Part shown: one piece after another, positions 19,265 to 28,016 of the stretch | Position numbering within the stretch: position 1 is the first letter of the stretch | Layout: each line of letters opens with the position of its first letter | From: Actinomyces qiguomingii | GTDB lineage: Bacteria; Actinomycetota; Actinomycetes; Actinomycetales; Actinomycetaceae | Assembly (NCBI RefSeq): GCF_004102025.1 | Contig: NZ_CP025228.1 | Location: forward strand, 2,108,001-2,172,000 | Direction: 5' to 3' | Length of the DNA stretch: 64,000 bases | The notes under the pieces: model-generated | Databases searched by the model: none | What the model was told of the DNA's origin: nothing | What the model saw: the letters and a program-made list of their open reading frames with translations, nothing else | Translations under genes and position numbers: made by a program

Positions 19265-19285
19265 CCGGAATCGGGACGATTCCGG
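19265..19285. promoter_or_regulatory. Dyad upstream of the sugar-binding protein gene
   Basis: CCGGAATC-GGGAC-GATTCCGG is a perfect 8-bp inverted repeat with a 5-bp centre, 35 bp before the binding-protein start. It could be the LacI-family operator of the operon or an attenuator hairpin. No T run follows in the direction of transcription, which favours an operator. Confidence 0.4.
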
Positions 19286-19298
19286 GGCTTGTGGGGGT

Positions 19299-19318
19299 GG
19301 GCCGGATCCTGACGGCCC
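19299..19318 (-). terminator. Possible weak hairpin after lacI-type gene
   Basis: GGGCCG (19299-19304) pairs with CGGCCC (19313-19318) immediately after the regulator's stop codon. It is short and lacks a T run, so readthrough into the transporter genes is possible. Confidence 0.3.
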
Positions 19319-19319
19319 C

Positions 19320-20327
19320 TCAGGCGCCCGGGGGCGCGGGTGCGGTTGAGTTGCGGACCATGAGCTCGCATGGGAAGCGGTGTACTCCTGCGGACTCGGG
19401 CAGGTCGCCGGTGATCAGCCGTCGCACGAGCCAGTCCGCCATCTCGTAGTGGGGCAAGCGCATGGTGGTCAGGGGAGGCGCGAGATTGGTGGAGATCAGT
19501 CGCAGATCGTCAAAGCCGACGACGGACAACTGTTCGGGGATGGCTATCCCCAGGGCGGAGGCGACCCGATAAACGCCGGCGGCCATGCCGTCGTTGTAGC
19601 AGAAGATCGCGGTGGGACGGTCCGCGCGGTCCAACAGCCGACAGGCACCTGAATCGGCCTGTTCCGGATGCTGTCCGCCGGCCACCGTCAGTGCGGGGTC
19701 CGGCGAAATACCGGCGTTGCGCAGCGTTTCCTCAAAGGCGGCTCGACGCAGGCCGATGGCGATGGCGGGGTCGTCTTGAGTCAGATGCCCGATCCGACGG
19801 TGCCCCAGTTCCAGCAGGTGAGTGACTGCTGTTCGGGCGGCCGCCTCCTCATCCGGTACCACGCCGACGACGTCGTCGCGATCCGCGAAGCCGTTCAACA
19901 CGGCCACATTAACGAGTTCCGGCGCTACGTGTACCCGCTGGTGGTACATGGCGGCATGAACGATGACGTCTACGCGCCGGGATCGCAGTTCCCTCACGGC
20001 ACGCCGAGTCTGTTCGGGCTGTCCGCCGGAGTCGGTCAATAGGACCGACCAGCCGAGTTCACGGCTAGCGGTCAGGATCGCGTCGATCATGGCGACGGCG
20101 TAGGGCGTTGACAGAACCCGCTCGCCGAGGACGCCGACGGTGCGGGTGCGACGGTTGCGCATGCCGCCGGCCAGTGCGTCGCGCACGTAGCCGAGTTCCT
20201 CGGCGGTGGCTCGCACACGCTGTGCAGTCGTCTCGGAGACTCTCCCCTTCGACTTGCCGGACAGCACCAGCGAGGCCGCCGCCGTGGACACGCGCGCAGC
20301 CTCAGCAACTTCGGCGAGAGTCGTCAT
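19320..20327 (-). CDS. LacI-family transcriptional regulator
   Basis: This 335-aa protein has an N-terminal LacI HTH (MTTLAEVAEAARVSTAAASLVLSG, hinge helix region KGRVSETTAQRVRATAEELGY) and a periplasmic-binding-protein-like sugar sensor domain with a typical C-terminus (VVGFDDLRLISTNLAPPLTTMRLP). It probably represses the adjacent sugar ABC/hydrolase genes until the sugar is present. The ATG at 20325-20327 has an AGGAG site at 6 nt. The frame extends 16 codons upstream but without a good site. Confidence 0.93.
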   Translation of the reverse strand: MTTLAEVAEAARVSTAAASLVLSGKSKGRVSETTAQRVRATAEELGYVRDALAGGMRNRRTRTVGVLGERVLSTPYAVAMIDAILTASRELGWSVLLTDSGGQPEQTRRAVRELRSRRVDVIVHAAMYHQRVHVAPELVNVAVLNGFADRDDVVGVVPDEEAAARTAVTHLLELGHRRIGHLTQDDPAIAIGLRRAAFEETLRNAGISPDPALTVAGGQHPEQADSGACRLLDRADRPTAIFCYNDGMAAGVYRVASALGIAIPEQLSVVGFDDLRLISTNLAPPLTTMRLPHYEMADWLVRRLITGDLPESAGVHRFPCELMVRNSTAPAPPGA

Positions 20328-20380
20328 CGCCGCTCCTGTCTGCTCGTGGATGATCCGCACGGTCTGATCTGTCAACAGGA

Positions 20381-20418
20381 GTGTGCGTCGTCACACGAGG
20401 TTAAGTCAAACGATTAAC
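20381..20418. promoter_or_regulatory. Two inverted repeats upstream of the lacI-type gene
   Basis: GTGTG-N6-CACAC (20381-20396) and GTTAA-N9-TTAAC (20400-20418) lie side by side about 55-90 bp before the regulator gene, in an unusually A/T-rich patch. They are candidates for its own operator and promoter region. Confidence 0.35.
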
Positions 20419-20456
20419 GTCACAGCTACGTATACGAGAGCGATTGGCGGGATCGT

Positions 20457-20633
20457 TCAGCAGACGGCGGCCAGTGCGGCCCCAGAGTGCAGCAGCGCAC
20501 GCACGTCGATCCAGGACAGGTAGGTGCCCTGCGAAACCGGCGCGGCGCAGCCGGGCAGTTCACGCGCCACCACGTCGGCCGCCCTTTCCTTGTTGGCGGC
20601 GATGTAGCTGCAAGCCTCACTTCCCGGCAGCTC
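20457..20633 (-). pseudogene. Relic of a MalY/PatB-type aminotransferase
   Basis: In one minus-strand frame this reads YIAANKERAADVVARELPG followed by SQGTYLSWIDVRALL, which matches the region near the C-terminus of MalY/PatB PLP-dependent C-S lyases (the TYLAWLD motif). The frame then stops. Nothing of the PLP-binding part is present, and the upstream bases (20634-20800) read in another frame as a short segment (GIWYTDDGRVEGSLRSEYLP) that I do not recognise. I interpret this as a gene remnant. Confidence 0.45.
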
Positions 20634-20917
20634 CACAGGACTTCTTCGGCATGTGGCAGGTCCACCCGACGCAGGCTGGTGCCGCGACGGCGGCGGAAGG
20701 TATGCGGAAGGTATTCGGAGCGCAGGCTTCCTTCAACGCGGCCGTCGTCTGTGTACCAGATTCCGGAACGGGCGGTCTCCAGCAGGGCGCCCCGGCGCCG
20801 ACCGTCTCCACGGCGTCACCCCCGGCCGGGGAGCATCAGAACCCGCGGGCTCCTGATGCGATCCACTCGATGTCCACGCCGGTGTTGCGGGCCAAGCCGT
20901 CGCACTGGAGTTGGCGC
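20634..20917. other. Gene-poor stretch with degraded coding sequence
   Basis: No intact gene with a credible start is visible. A minus-strand frame across about 20636-20810 (GALLETARSGIWYTDD then RRVDLPHAEEVL) looks protein-like but runs out of frame into the aminotransferase relic, so the region looks like decayed DNA. Confidence 0.4.
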
Positions 20918-21973
20918 CTACACGTCCAGGCCGTACAGGATGGTTCCACGGGTGGCGGCATATCCCAGGTCGTGAAACAGGTCGACGGCGCCGCTGGGAT
21001 CGTCGGATTCGAAGCCGGCCGCCGCATACTCCATGCCGTCAGCGGCATAAGCGCACATGGCTGCACACAGCAGCGCCGGACCCACATCACGGGAACGGTA
21101 GTCTGCCAGCACACCGATCACGTCGGTGTATCCCTCCCGCCAGCCCAGGGCCTCCCAGTCCTGCTCGTAGCGACTGGATAGCACATAGCCGGCCACCCGG
21201 GCCCGGTCACCGGAGCGATCCACCGCCACGAAGCTCCAGTGAGGGGCGAAATAGGCGCGCCCTGAACGCCATTCCTCCGCGCTCATGCTGCCGCCACCGG
21301 AGTCCGCGAAGGCCTGGTTATGCGCCCGGCGCACGGCGTCGTCGAAGTCCTCAGACCACCGCTCTATGGTGAGGAATCCGTCTAGATCAACCTCCGGGAC
21401 GGGCACGGACAGCGGGCGGCGAACCTCCCGGTACCAACGGCGCGGTTCGAAGCGCAGCTCAGCCAAATGCCCCTTCATGCGCTCGTCGTCCTCCAGTACG
21501 GTGGTGACGATATGCGCAGGGGTCGTGTTGGCCTGGGAGCCCACGGGCACCCCGGCGCGTTCGGCTCCGATGAGGTGGCGGGCGCGCTCGGCCTGCCAAT
21601 GCAGTAGTGCCACCCCGATGCCGCGCTTGCGCCAAAGCGGATCAACCGTCCCGGTCATGGAGGCGTAAATCTCCCCGGCCGGACGCAGCCGCACCAGTCC
21701 GAAGGCGCGCATCACCCCATCCTCATCCCGGCCGGCCACCCCGGAATAGGTGGGGTCCACGAAATACTCGGCCGTCTCCTGGGCGCTGGTGCGATAGGGG
21801 GGATTGTCGTTCTCCTCAGAGCGGGCGATCAAATCCGCTAGCTCGGAATTGTCACGCGGTCCAAGCGGCGCCCAGGTGAGGATGCGAGGCAGTGCGGAGC
21901 GGGGACCGGGACGAAACATGGCCCACGGGCCACCCTGACCGGTACGGCGGGTTGAACCGTAAACGGGTGTCAT
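20918..21973 (-). CDS. GNAT-family N-acetyltransferase (double domain)
   Basis: This 351-aa protein appears to have two acetyltransferase-like halves. The first contains GTVDPLWRKRGIGVALLHWQ, with the acetyl-CoA pyrophosphate loop (RKRGIG). The second contains VIGVLADYRSRDVGPALLCAA, a weaker loop (RSRDVG). The C-terminus is YAATRGTILYGLDV. The ATG at 21971-21973 is preceded by AAGGAGAC at 6 nt. The substrate is unknown; two-domain GNATs include mycothiol synthase and many uncharacterised proteins, and the mycothiol assignment is not supported here. The gene is monocistronic, downstream of the topoisomerase subunit. Confidence 0.8.
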   Translation of the reverse strand: MTPVYGSTRRTGQGGPWAMFRPGPRSALPRILTWAPLGPRDNSELADLIARSEENDNPPYRTSAQETAEYFVDPTYSGVAGRDEDGVMRAFGLVRLRPAGEIYASMTGTVDPLWRKRGIGVALLHWQAERARHLIGAERAGVPVGSQANTTPAHIVTTVLEDDERMKGHLAELRFEPRRWYREVRRPLSVPVPEVDLDGFLTIERWSEDFDDAVRRAHNQAFADSGGGSMSAEEWRSGRAYFAPHWSFVAVDRSGDRARVAGYVLSSRYEQDWEALGWREGYTDVIGVLADYRSRDVGPALLCAAMCAYAADGMEYAAAGFESDDPSGAVDLFHDLGYAATRGTILYGLDV

Positions 21974-22060
21974 GTGCGTCTCCTTCGACGGGAGGGCTCC
22001 CGAACTCGGGCATGCGAAATGATTGGCTCGGGCCAGGTTACCCGAGCTGCCAGCTTGCTA

Positions 22061-22082
22061 CGGGGGGCCTCATAGACCCCCG
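22061..22082 (-). terminator. Terminator hairpin of the topoisomerase subunit gene
   Basis: CGGGGG (22061-22066) pairs with CCCCCG (22077-22082), 18 nt beyond the stop codon of the gyrB/parE-like gene on the minus strand. Confidence 0.45.
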
Positions 22083-22100
22083 AACCTGTCCCACCTCCGC

Positions 22101-24308
22101 TCAGGCATCGATGCGTTCGCGGTCGATGTCGGCGGCGCCTTCGATTATGAAGTCGCGGCGTGGCTCCACGCTGGAGCCCATGAGCAGTTCGAAGACGTTC
22201 TCGGCCTCAATCAATTCGGCCTCATCCCCCAATGTGATGCGCCGCAAGGTGCGGTGCTCCGGTTCCATGGTGGTCTCGGCCAATTGGTGTGCGTCCATCT
22301 CTCCCAGGCCCTTGTAGCGCTGGGGCTCCTTGAAGCTGCGACCCTGCCGCTCCAACTTGCGCAGCGTGGTGACCAATTCCTCATCGGAGTAGGTGTAGAT
22401 CACTTCTTTCTTGCGCCGGCCCTGGGCGCTCACCTCAATGCGGTGCAGCGGGGGGACGGCGGCAAAGACACGGCCGGCCTCGATCATGGGGCGCATGTAC
22501 CGGAAGAACAGGGTGAGCAGCAGGGTACGGATGTGGGCGCCGTCGACGTCGGCGTCGGTCATGAGGATGACCTTGCCGTAGCGGGCGGCGTCCAGATCGA
22601 AGGTGCGCCCGGAGCCGGCGCCGACCACCTGGATGATGGCGGAGCACTCGGCGTTGCGCAGCATGTCCGCCTGGGAGGCCTTCTGGACGTTGAGGATCTT
22701 GCCGCGGATGGGCAGCAGTGCCTGGAACTCGCTGTTACGGGCGTTCTTGGCGGTTCCCAGGGCGGAGTCGCCCTCAACGATGAACAGCTCGGAGGAGGCG
22801 ACGTCGTCGGAGCGGCAGTCGGCCAGCTTGGCGGGCAGGGTGGAGGTCTCCAGGGCGGTCTTGCGGCGGGTGATCTCCTTGTGCATGCGGGCGGAGACGC
22901 GGGCGCGCATCTCGCCGACGATCTTCTCCTGCAGGGCGCGCGACTGGGTCTTCAGGTCGCGCTTGGAGGAGGTCAGCAGAGCGGTGAGCTCCTTCTCCAC
23001 CACCTTGGCGACGATCTGCCGCACGGGGGCGGTGCCGAGCACCTCCTTGGTCTGCCCTTCGAACTGGGGCTCGGGCACGCGCACGGTGATGACGGCGGTG
23101 AGCCCGGCGAGGATGTCGTCCTTCTCAATGCGCCCGTCGCGGCTGGTGACCTTCAGGGCGCGGGAGTTGGCGTCGATCTGCTTGCGCAGCACCTTGGTGA
23201 CGGCCTGTTCGAAGCCGGTCAGGTGGGTGCCGCCCATGGGGGTGGCGATGATGTTGACGAAGGAGCGCTCGGTGGTGTCGTAGCCGATGCCCCAGCGCAG
23301 GGCCACGTCGACGGTGCAGGTGCGCTCGACCTCGGTGGGGCGCAGGTGGCCGGTGCGCTTGTCGAGTTGCTGCACGGTCTCGGTGTAGGTGCCCTCACCG
23401 GTCAGGCGGAAGGTGTCGGTCACGGAGCCATCTGTGGCCAGGAAATCGACGAAGTCGGCGGTGCCACCCTCGGCACGGAAGATCTCCGTGCCCTTCTCGT
23501 CCGGTGCGCCGGAGTCGAACAGGTCGCCCTCCGAGCCGCGCTCCGCCTTGGCACCTAGGGCCGGATCGGTGGTGCTGTCAGCCGTGGCTGTGATCGCTTC
23601 GGGGCCACGCTCATCGGTGAGGGTGAGTGCGAGCCCGGGCACCAGGAAGCTGGTCTGCCGCAGTCGGGCGCGCAGGGCGGCGATGTCGTATTGGTCGGGG
23701 GCGGGGAAGATCTCGGGGTCGGCCCAATAGCGCACTCGGGTGCCAGTGACCCCCCGGCGTACTTTGCCGAGAACGCGCAGCTGGGTGGCCTCGGTGTACT
23801 CCTCGAAGGGGGCGTCGGGAGTGGGGCCGGTCGAAGGATCGGTGAACACGCCGGGAACCCCGCGCCGAAAGCTCATGGCGTAGGTCTTGCCACCACGGTC
23901 CACCTCCACGTCCATGCGGGCGGACAGGGCGTTGACCACGCTGGCCCCCACGCCGTGCAGGCCGCCGGCCGAGCCGTAGGAGCCGCCGCCGAACTTCCCG
24001 CCGGCGTGCAGTTTGGTGTAGACCAGCTCCACGCCGGTCAGGCCGGAGGAGGGCTCCACGTCCACGGGCACGCCGCGCCCGGTGTCACGCACTTCTATGG
24101 AGCCGTCGGCGTGGACCAACACGTCAATGCGGTCTCCGTAGCCCTCCAGGGCCTCGTCCACGCCGTTGTCGATGATCTCCCACACGCAGTGCATCAGGCC
24201 CCGCTGGTCGGTGGAGCCGATGTACATGCCAGGGCGCTTGCGCACAGCCTCGAGCCCCTCCAGTACGGAGAGGTGGCGGGCCGAGTAGGACTGGGAGGAA
24301 TCTGGCAC
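22101..24308 (-). CDS. Type IIA DNA topoisomerase subunit B (ParE/GyrB-like)
   Basis: This 735-aa ATPase subunit has a GHKL ATP-binding domain (RKRPGMYIGSTDQRGL, EIIDNGVDEALEGYGD, SYGSAGGLHGVGASVVNALS), a transducer domain, and a Toprim domain (LFIVEGDSALGTAKNA, LMTDADVDGAHIRTLLL). An insert rich in Ser/Gly/Glu (about residues 240-270, STTDPALGAKAERGSEG) is unusual. Actinobacteria often carry this as a second GyrB/ParE besides the gyrB near dnaA; the A subunit is not in the window. The GTG start lacks a ribosome binding site but lies 6 nt after TAGATT, indicating leaderless expression. Confidence 0.93.
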   Translation of the reverse strand: MPDSSQSYSARHLSVLEGLEAVRKRPGMYIGSTDQRGLMHCVWEIIDNGVDEALEGYGDRIDVLVHADGSIEVRDTGRGVPVDVEPSSGLTGVELVYTKLHAGGKFGGGSYGSAGGLHGVGASVVNALSARMDVEVDRGGKTYAMSFRRGVPGVFTDPSTGPTPDAPFEEYTEATQLRVLGKVRRGVTGTRVRYWADPEIFPAPDQYDIAALRARLRQTSFLVPGLALTLTDERGPEAITATADSTTDPALGAKAERGSEGDLFDSGAPDEKGTEIFRAEGGTADFVDFLATDGSVTDTFRLTGEGTYTETVQQLDKRTGHLRPTEVERTCTVDVALRWGIGYDTTERSFVNIIATPMGGTHLTGFEQAVTKVLRKQIDANSRALKVTSRDGRIEKDDILAGLTAVITVRVPEPQFEGQTKEVLGTAPVRQIVAKVVEKELTALLTSSKRDLKTQSRALQEKIVGEMRARVSARMHKEITRRKTALETSTLPAKLADCRSDDVASSELFIVEGDSALGTAKNARNSEFQALLPIRGKILNVQKASQADMLRNAECSAIIQVVGAGSGRTFDLDAARYGKVILMTDADVDGAHIRTLLLTLFFRYMRPMIEAGRVFAAVPPLHRIEVSAQGRRKKEVIYTYSDEELVTTLRKLERQGRSFKEPQRYKGLGEMDAHQLAETTMEPEHRTLRRITLGDEAELIEAENVFELLMGSSVEPRRDFIIEGAADIDRERIDA

Positions 24309-24320
24309 GGCCCGAATCTA
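24306..24320 (-). promoter_or_regulatory. Leaderless promoter of topoisomerase subunit gene
   Basis: TAGATT (24315-24320, minus strand) is followed by 6 nt and then the GTG start at 24308. The -35 is weak. Confidence 0.45.
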
Positions 24321-24466
24321 GCCGATTAAGAGGGCCGATTCGGCATCCCCCGCCGCCGTCGTGGGTGTGGTCTGCGCCGCCCGAGCGCCACGCACCGGTC
24401 CCACAAGCCCTCCAGCGCGTCGGCTAAGGGTTCTGTGGGGCCGGCGGATTGAGACGGGCTCGTACT

Positions 24467-25033
24467 TCACACCGTGGGCGCGCTCGGCGCTGCGCCCGGA
24501 TGTGAGTTTCGCGTTGCTGCGCGACGCTGCGACCAGCGCTGTAGCACGAGCAGCAGCGTGACGACTCCCATTCCCATATAGGCGGGTGATTGCAGCGAGT
24601 CGACCAGAACCAGGCGCTGTTGCTCGACGAAAAAAACGTCGGCCAGCAGCAGGGCTGCGATGACCAGGTTGCGGGCCACCACGACCGGTCCTACTCGCCT
24701 GCGGGCGAGCGAGCCCCAGCAGCCGCAGTCTGTTACCAGGCCTCTCGCCAAGGCACTTACCGCCGCCCCCGCCAACACGAGGAAGAATGCGGCAGCGACT
24801 AGGTTTGATGCGGGGACCAGCAGTCCCATTACCAGGGCGGCGGCGAGCAGCATCTCCACCACCGGCAGGAAGAAGGCCACCAGGTCTGCACCGCGTCTAC
24901 CGACCAACCGGTATCCGAGCACATCGCTCACGCCCTGCTGGTAGAGCTGACCCAGCTTTCCGTACGCGCTGACCACCAGCAGAAGGCCGACGAGGATCCG
25001 CACGGCACCCAGGGAGTATGCGAAGGCATCCAT
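24467..25033 (-). CDS. MauE/DoxX-like membrane protein
   Basis: This 188-aa protein has four to five membrane segments and the motif VTDCGCWGSL in a loop, a CxC pair found in MauE-type members of the DoxX superfamily, which are linked to disulfide or redox chemistry in the envelope. The start MDAFAYSLGAVRILVG (ATG 25031-25033) has AGAGG about 8 nt upstream and is preferred over longer N-termini. The C-terminal tail is basic and cytoplasmic. It stands alone between the topoisomerase subunit and an A/T-rich intergenic region. Confidence 0.75.
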   Translation of the reverse strand: MDAFAYSLGAVRILVGLLLVVSAYGKLGQLYQQGVSDVLGYRLVGRRGADLVAFFLPVVEMLLAAALVMGLLVPASNLVAAAFFLVLAGAAVSALARGLVTDCGCWGSLARRRVGPVVVARNLVIAALLLADVFFVEQQRLVLVDSLQSPAYMGMGVVTLLLVLQRWSQRRAATRNSHPGAAPSAPTV

Positions 25034-25281
25034 ATCACTTACCTCTACCTTCTGGCGCAGGGGTTTCACACACGACATCACGCCTCAGTTGTAGCCACAC
25101 CCCGACGATCCGCATACGGTTGCGCCTGCGACGACTTCGACATGCCATCGATATGTGCTTCACATCATATATGAGCTTCGCCAGAATATACAACGTTCGC
25201 CGTGGGCGCAGGGGGTGCGCCCGGGGCGGAAAACGGCCCTTCGGCGTTGGCGCGGGCGCCCGGCGGTGGTGGAATCGAGCC
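25034..25281. promoter_or_regulatory. A/T-rich divergent promoter region
   Basis: The stretch 25130-25200 is much richer in A/T than its neighbours. It contains the dyad ATGTG-CTT-CACAT (25153-25165) and TATACA (25187-25192), a possible -10. It should hold the promoters for the MauE-like gene (left) and the DUF7455-type gene (right). Confidence 0.35.
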
Positions 25282-25560
25282 ATGAGCACGACAACTCCTA
25301 TCTCCCCCACGGTCGCCGATCCGACGGCCGCGCCCGAACAGGCCACCGGCCCAGCCGCGGCGACCGAGACCCGTCCGCTCACCACTGCCGACCGTTGCGA
25401 CGCCTGTGGTGCGCAGGCATACCTTCGCGTGGTACTCGCCTCCGGCGAACTGCTGTTCTGCGCCCATCACGGCCGCGCCCACCGCGAGATCCTGGAGCGT
25501 CAGGCCCTGTTCATCCAGGACGAGTCCGACCGCCTGACCCGCACCAGCGAGGTCGATTGA
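25282..25560 (+). CDS. DUF7455-type small cysteine/histidine protein
   Basis: This 92-aa actinobacterial protein has a disordered Thr/Pro/Ala-rich N-terminus (residues 1-35) and a small metal-binding-like domain, RCDACGAQAYLRVVLASG followed by ELLFCAHHGRAH, in which CxxC and CxHH could bind zinc. It ends in a helical tail. Such proteins lie near the topoisomerase or sigma-factor genes in many actinobacteria. The ATG at 25282 is the likely start although the frame is open far upstream. The function is unknown. Confidence 0.8.
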   Translation: MSTTTPISPTVADPTAAPEQATGPAAATETRPLTTADRCDACGAQAYLRVVLASGELLFCAHHGRAHREILERQALFIQDESDRLTRTSEVD

Positions 25561-25568
25561 CCGATTTT

Positions 25569-25589
25569 CGCTGGGCAGCTCACCCAGCG
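25569..25589 (+). terminator. Terminator between DUF7455-type gene and thiD
   Basis: CGCTGGG and CCCAGCG form a perfect 7-bp stem with a 7-nt loop, located between two convergent genes, with a T-rich tract (GTTCCTTCC) on the plus-strand side and TTTT on the left. It probably works in both directions. Confidence 0.6.
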
Positions 25590-25597
25590 GTTCCTTC

Positions 25598-26431
25598 CTA
25601 CTTGCTGCTGACGCCCTCTGACCGATTCGGCCAGAGGGCGTAGTAGTGATGCACGGGGCCGTGACCGTGGCCGACGCCGAGCAGGTCGGCATGCGCAAGG
25701 GCGCCGGCCAGGTAGGCCTTGGCGTCCCGCACCGCGGCGATCCAACTGTCACGCTGCGGTCGCAGGGCGGCGACGGCGGACGACAGTGTGCAGCCGGTGC
25801 CGTGGGTGTTGTTGGTGTGCACTCGCACTCCGGGCAGCAGCACCGTGCCATCGGCATCGGCGTAGACATCGGCGGCGTTGGCGGCCTGCCCCACCAGGTG
25901 ACCGCCCTTGAGCAGCACCCGATGCGCACCCCGGGTAAGCAGCGCCTCGGCCTGGCGGCGCATCTCGTGTGGACTTGCGGCCGCTTCACAACCCAGCAGC
26001 GCGGCCGCCTCGGGCAGATTCGGGGTTATCAGGTCCGCCAGCGTGCACAGACGGCGCAGCGCCGCCAAGGCATCGGCGTCGAGCAGGCTGTCCCCGGAGG
26101 TGGCCACCATCACCGGGTCCAGCACCGTGTTGGGCAGACCGGGCAGGTACTCCCCCACCGCATCGGCCAGATCGGCGGTGGCGAGCATGCCTATCTTGGT
26201 GGCATCCGGGCGGATATCCGCCAGCAGGGTGTCCAACTGCAGGCGCACGAAATCCACGGGGACGGCGTGCACCCCGACCACCCCGCGCGTGGACTGGGCG
26301 GTCAGTGCCGTCACCACGCTCATGCCGTAGGCGCCAAGCGCACCCATGGTCTTCAGGTCCGCCTGGATACCGGCGCCCCCGGAGGGGTCGGAGCCGGCGA
26401 CGGTAAGCACTTTCGGAATCGGGTCGTTCAT
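25598..26431 (-). CDS. thiD: Hydroxymethylpyrimidine (phosphate) kinase
   Basis: This 277-aa ribokinase-like enzyme phosphorylates HMP-P to HMP-PP for thiamine synthesis. The N-terminus LTVAGSDPSGGAGIQADLKT is diagnostic, and the C-terminal anion-hole motif is NTHGTGCTLSSAVAA with the catalytic Asp region. It overlaps thiE by 4 nt (ATGA) as the third gene of thiMED. The operon lies under the TPP riboswitch at 27937-28008. Confidence 0.96.
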   Translation of the reverse strand: MNDPIPKVLTVAGSDPSGGAGIQADLKTMGALGAYGMSVVTALTAQSTRGVVGVHAVPVDFVRLQLDTLLADIRPDATKIGMLATADLADAVGEYLPGLPNTVLDPVMVATSGDSLLDADALAALRRLCTLADLITPNLPEAAALLGCEAAASPHEMRRQAEALLTRGAHRVLLKGGHLVGQAANAADVYADADGTVLLPGVRVHTNNTHGTGCTLSSAVAALRPQRDSWIAAVRDAKAYLAGALAHADLLGVGHGHGPVHHYYALWPNRSEGVSSK

Positions 26432-27084
26432 TGTTCGGCTTCCCAGGCCCCGCGCAGTTGCTGTGCAGCCTCCCGGGGATCATCCGCCAGGCAGATAGCG
26501 GAGACGACGGCGGCCCCGGCAAGTCCTCCGACGCGCAGGGCGGGCAGGTCGGTGGCAGTGATGCCACCGATGGCCACGCATGGCAGGGCAGTGGAGGCGG
26601 CCAGGCGGATGACGCCATCGGTGCCGATACCTGCGGGCGCATCGGTCTTGGTCGCGGTGGCGCGTACGGCGCCGATGCCCACATGGTCGCAGGCGCCCTC
26701 CGATTCCGCCGCGGATAGTTCCTCCGGGGTAGCTGCTGACAGACCCAGGTAGGCGTCATCGCCGATGAGCTCACGCACCACGGTGGCAGGCAGGTCGCGC
26801 TGGCCCATGTGCACGCCCGCAACCGGCGCCCCCAGGCGGCGGGCGGCCAGGTACACGTCTACGCGGTCGTTGACGATCACCGGTACCTGCCTGCCGACGG
26901 CGTGGGTGACGTCGAGAACCTGGGTGAGGAAGTCGGCGCCGTCGGCTTGCTTGGCACGCACCTGCACGCAGGTGACTCCGCCGCCGACGGCGGCAAGGAC
27001 GGTGTCGGTGACGGTGCTGCCACGGGAGCGGCACTGGTCGGCGTCGGTGACCAGGTATACCCGCAGGTCGGGGGCAGGTCTCAT
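26428..27084 (-). CDS. thiE: Thiamine-phosphate synthase
   Basis: This 218-aa TIM-barrel enzyme couples HMP-PP with hydroxyethylthiazole phosphate to thiamine phosphate. Motifs seen are [25 protein letters not shown] (the QxR..K substrate site), [23 protein letters not shown] and the glycine-rich [14 protein letters not shown]. Overlaps of 4 nt on both sides with thiM and thiD show translational coupling. Confidence 0.96.
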   Translation of the reverse strand: MRPAPDLRVYLVTDADQCRSRGSTVTDTVLAAVGGGVTCVQVRAKQADGADFLTQVLDVTHAVGRQVPVIVNDRVDVYLAARRLGAPVAGVHMGQRDLPATVVRELIGDDAYLGLSAATPEELSAAESEGACDHVGIGAVRATATKTDAPAGIGTDGVIRLAASTALPCVAIGGITATDLPALRVGGLAGAAVVSAICLADDPREAAQQLRGAWEAEQ

Positions 27085-27935
27085 GAGATCGGAATCCTGG
27101 CGATGTCGTCGCCGTCGAGCGTGTAGACGGCGTCAAGCAGGCAGATCTGAAAGGAGCCGGGGCCGGCTGCCGCCTCCGCGGCGAGCTCGGCGGCCGCACT
27201 GTAGGCGGCGTGGCAGGCGACAGTGGCCTCGAAGACGTCGGTTCCGATGGCGCGCCCGGCGGCGACGAAGCCGGCCACCAGGGCCCCCAGGGCGCAGCCG
27301 CCGCCGGTTATGCGGGTAAGCAGTGCGGACCCGCCGCCCACCCGGACCAGGCGTCTGTCATCAACGATGGCGTCCACGGGGCCGGACACGGCGACAACGG
27401 CGCCGGTGGACGCCGAGAGGGCTCTAGCGGCGTCCAGGGCGGCATCCACGGCGTCGGCGGTCTCCACCCCGCGTCCGCCGCCGCCCGAGCCGGCCAGGGC
27501 GATGATCTCCGAGGCGTTGCCGCGTATCACGGTGGGGCGCTCCTGCAGTAGGCGGTGGGCCAGGGCGGTGCGGTGCACCAGGGTGCCGACCGCAACCGGG
27601 TCCAGCACCCAGGGGACTTCGGCGGCCCGCGCGGCGGTGGCGGCCTCCACGGCAGCGGCGCGCTGCTCGGGCTGGGGCGTGCCCAGGTTGATCAGCAGTG
27701 CCGAGGCGTCGGTGGCGAAGGGGCCGGCCTCCCCGGTGACGTCGACCATGGCGGGGGCGGCTCCAGCGGCCAACAGGACGTTGGCGGTGAAGTTCGTGAC
27801 CACCGCGTTGGTTATGCAGGCCACCAGCGGCCCGGTGGCGCGCAGGGCCTCCAGCACGCCCGCAGGATCTGGAATCGACTCCGGATTCGCCTGGTGCTCG
27901 TGCGGATAGGTGTTGACGGACGCGTGCTGCATCAT
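27081..27935 (-). CDS. thiM: Hydroxyethylthiazole kinase
   Basis: This 284-aa kinase salvages hydroxyethylthiazole for thiamine synthesis. It shows [23 protein letters not shown] and [12 protein letters not shown], then the ATP site [15 protein letters not shown]. An upstream in-frame ATG at 27956 lies inside the riboswitch, so the ATG at 27933-27935 is chosen; AAGGGA precedes it by 6 nt. An operon with thiE and thiD but without ThiC or ThiG indicates salvage of both moieties rather than full synthesis within this locus. Confidence 0.95.
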   Translation of the reverse strand: MMQHASVNTYPHEHQANPESIPDPAGVLEALRATGPLVACITNAVVTNFTANVLLAAGAAPAMVDVTGEAGPFATDASALLINLGTPQPEQRAAAVEAATAARAAEVPWVLDPVAVGTLVHRTALAHRLLQERPTVIRGNASEIIALAGSGGGGRGVETADAVDAALDAARALSASTGAVVAVSGPVDAIVDDRRLVRVGGGSALLTRITGGGCALGALVAGFVAAGRAIGTDVFEATVACHAAYSAAAELAAEAAAGPGSFQICLLDAVYTLDGDDIARIPIS

Positions 27936-27936
27936 G

Positions 27937-28008
27937 CGACATCCCTTCGTCAGCATTATCTGGACAGGTTCAACGGGTCTTCTCTCAGCCTGACGGCACC
28001 CCGTGTCG
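27937..28008 (-). promoter_or_regulatory. TPP riboswitch (THI element)
   Basis: The minus strand carries the conserved THI-box segments GGGGTGCC, CTGAGA, ACCCGTTGAACCTG and AATGCTGACGAAGGGA in order. P1 would be CGACA (from 28004-28008) with TGTCG (from 27937-27941), which ends right before the thiM start codon. Because the AAGGGA ribosome binding site lies next to P1, ligand binding probably blocks translation initiation of thiMED. Confidence 0.93.
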
Positions 28009-28016
28009 TAGGCGCA

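Noticed and set aside
22023..23558. 511-codon plus-strand open frame opposite the topoisomerase subunit gene
   Set aside because: It is antisense to a certain gene, is Gly/His/Leu-rich low-complexity, and arises from the GC-rich third-position bias.
27942..27956. thiM start at the upstream ATG (27956)
   Set aside because: This codon lies inside the conserved 3' part of the TPP riboswitch (AATGCTGACGAAGGGA).
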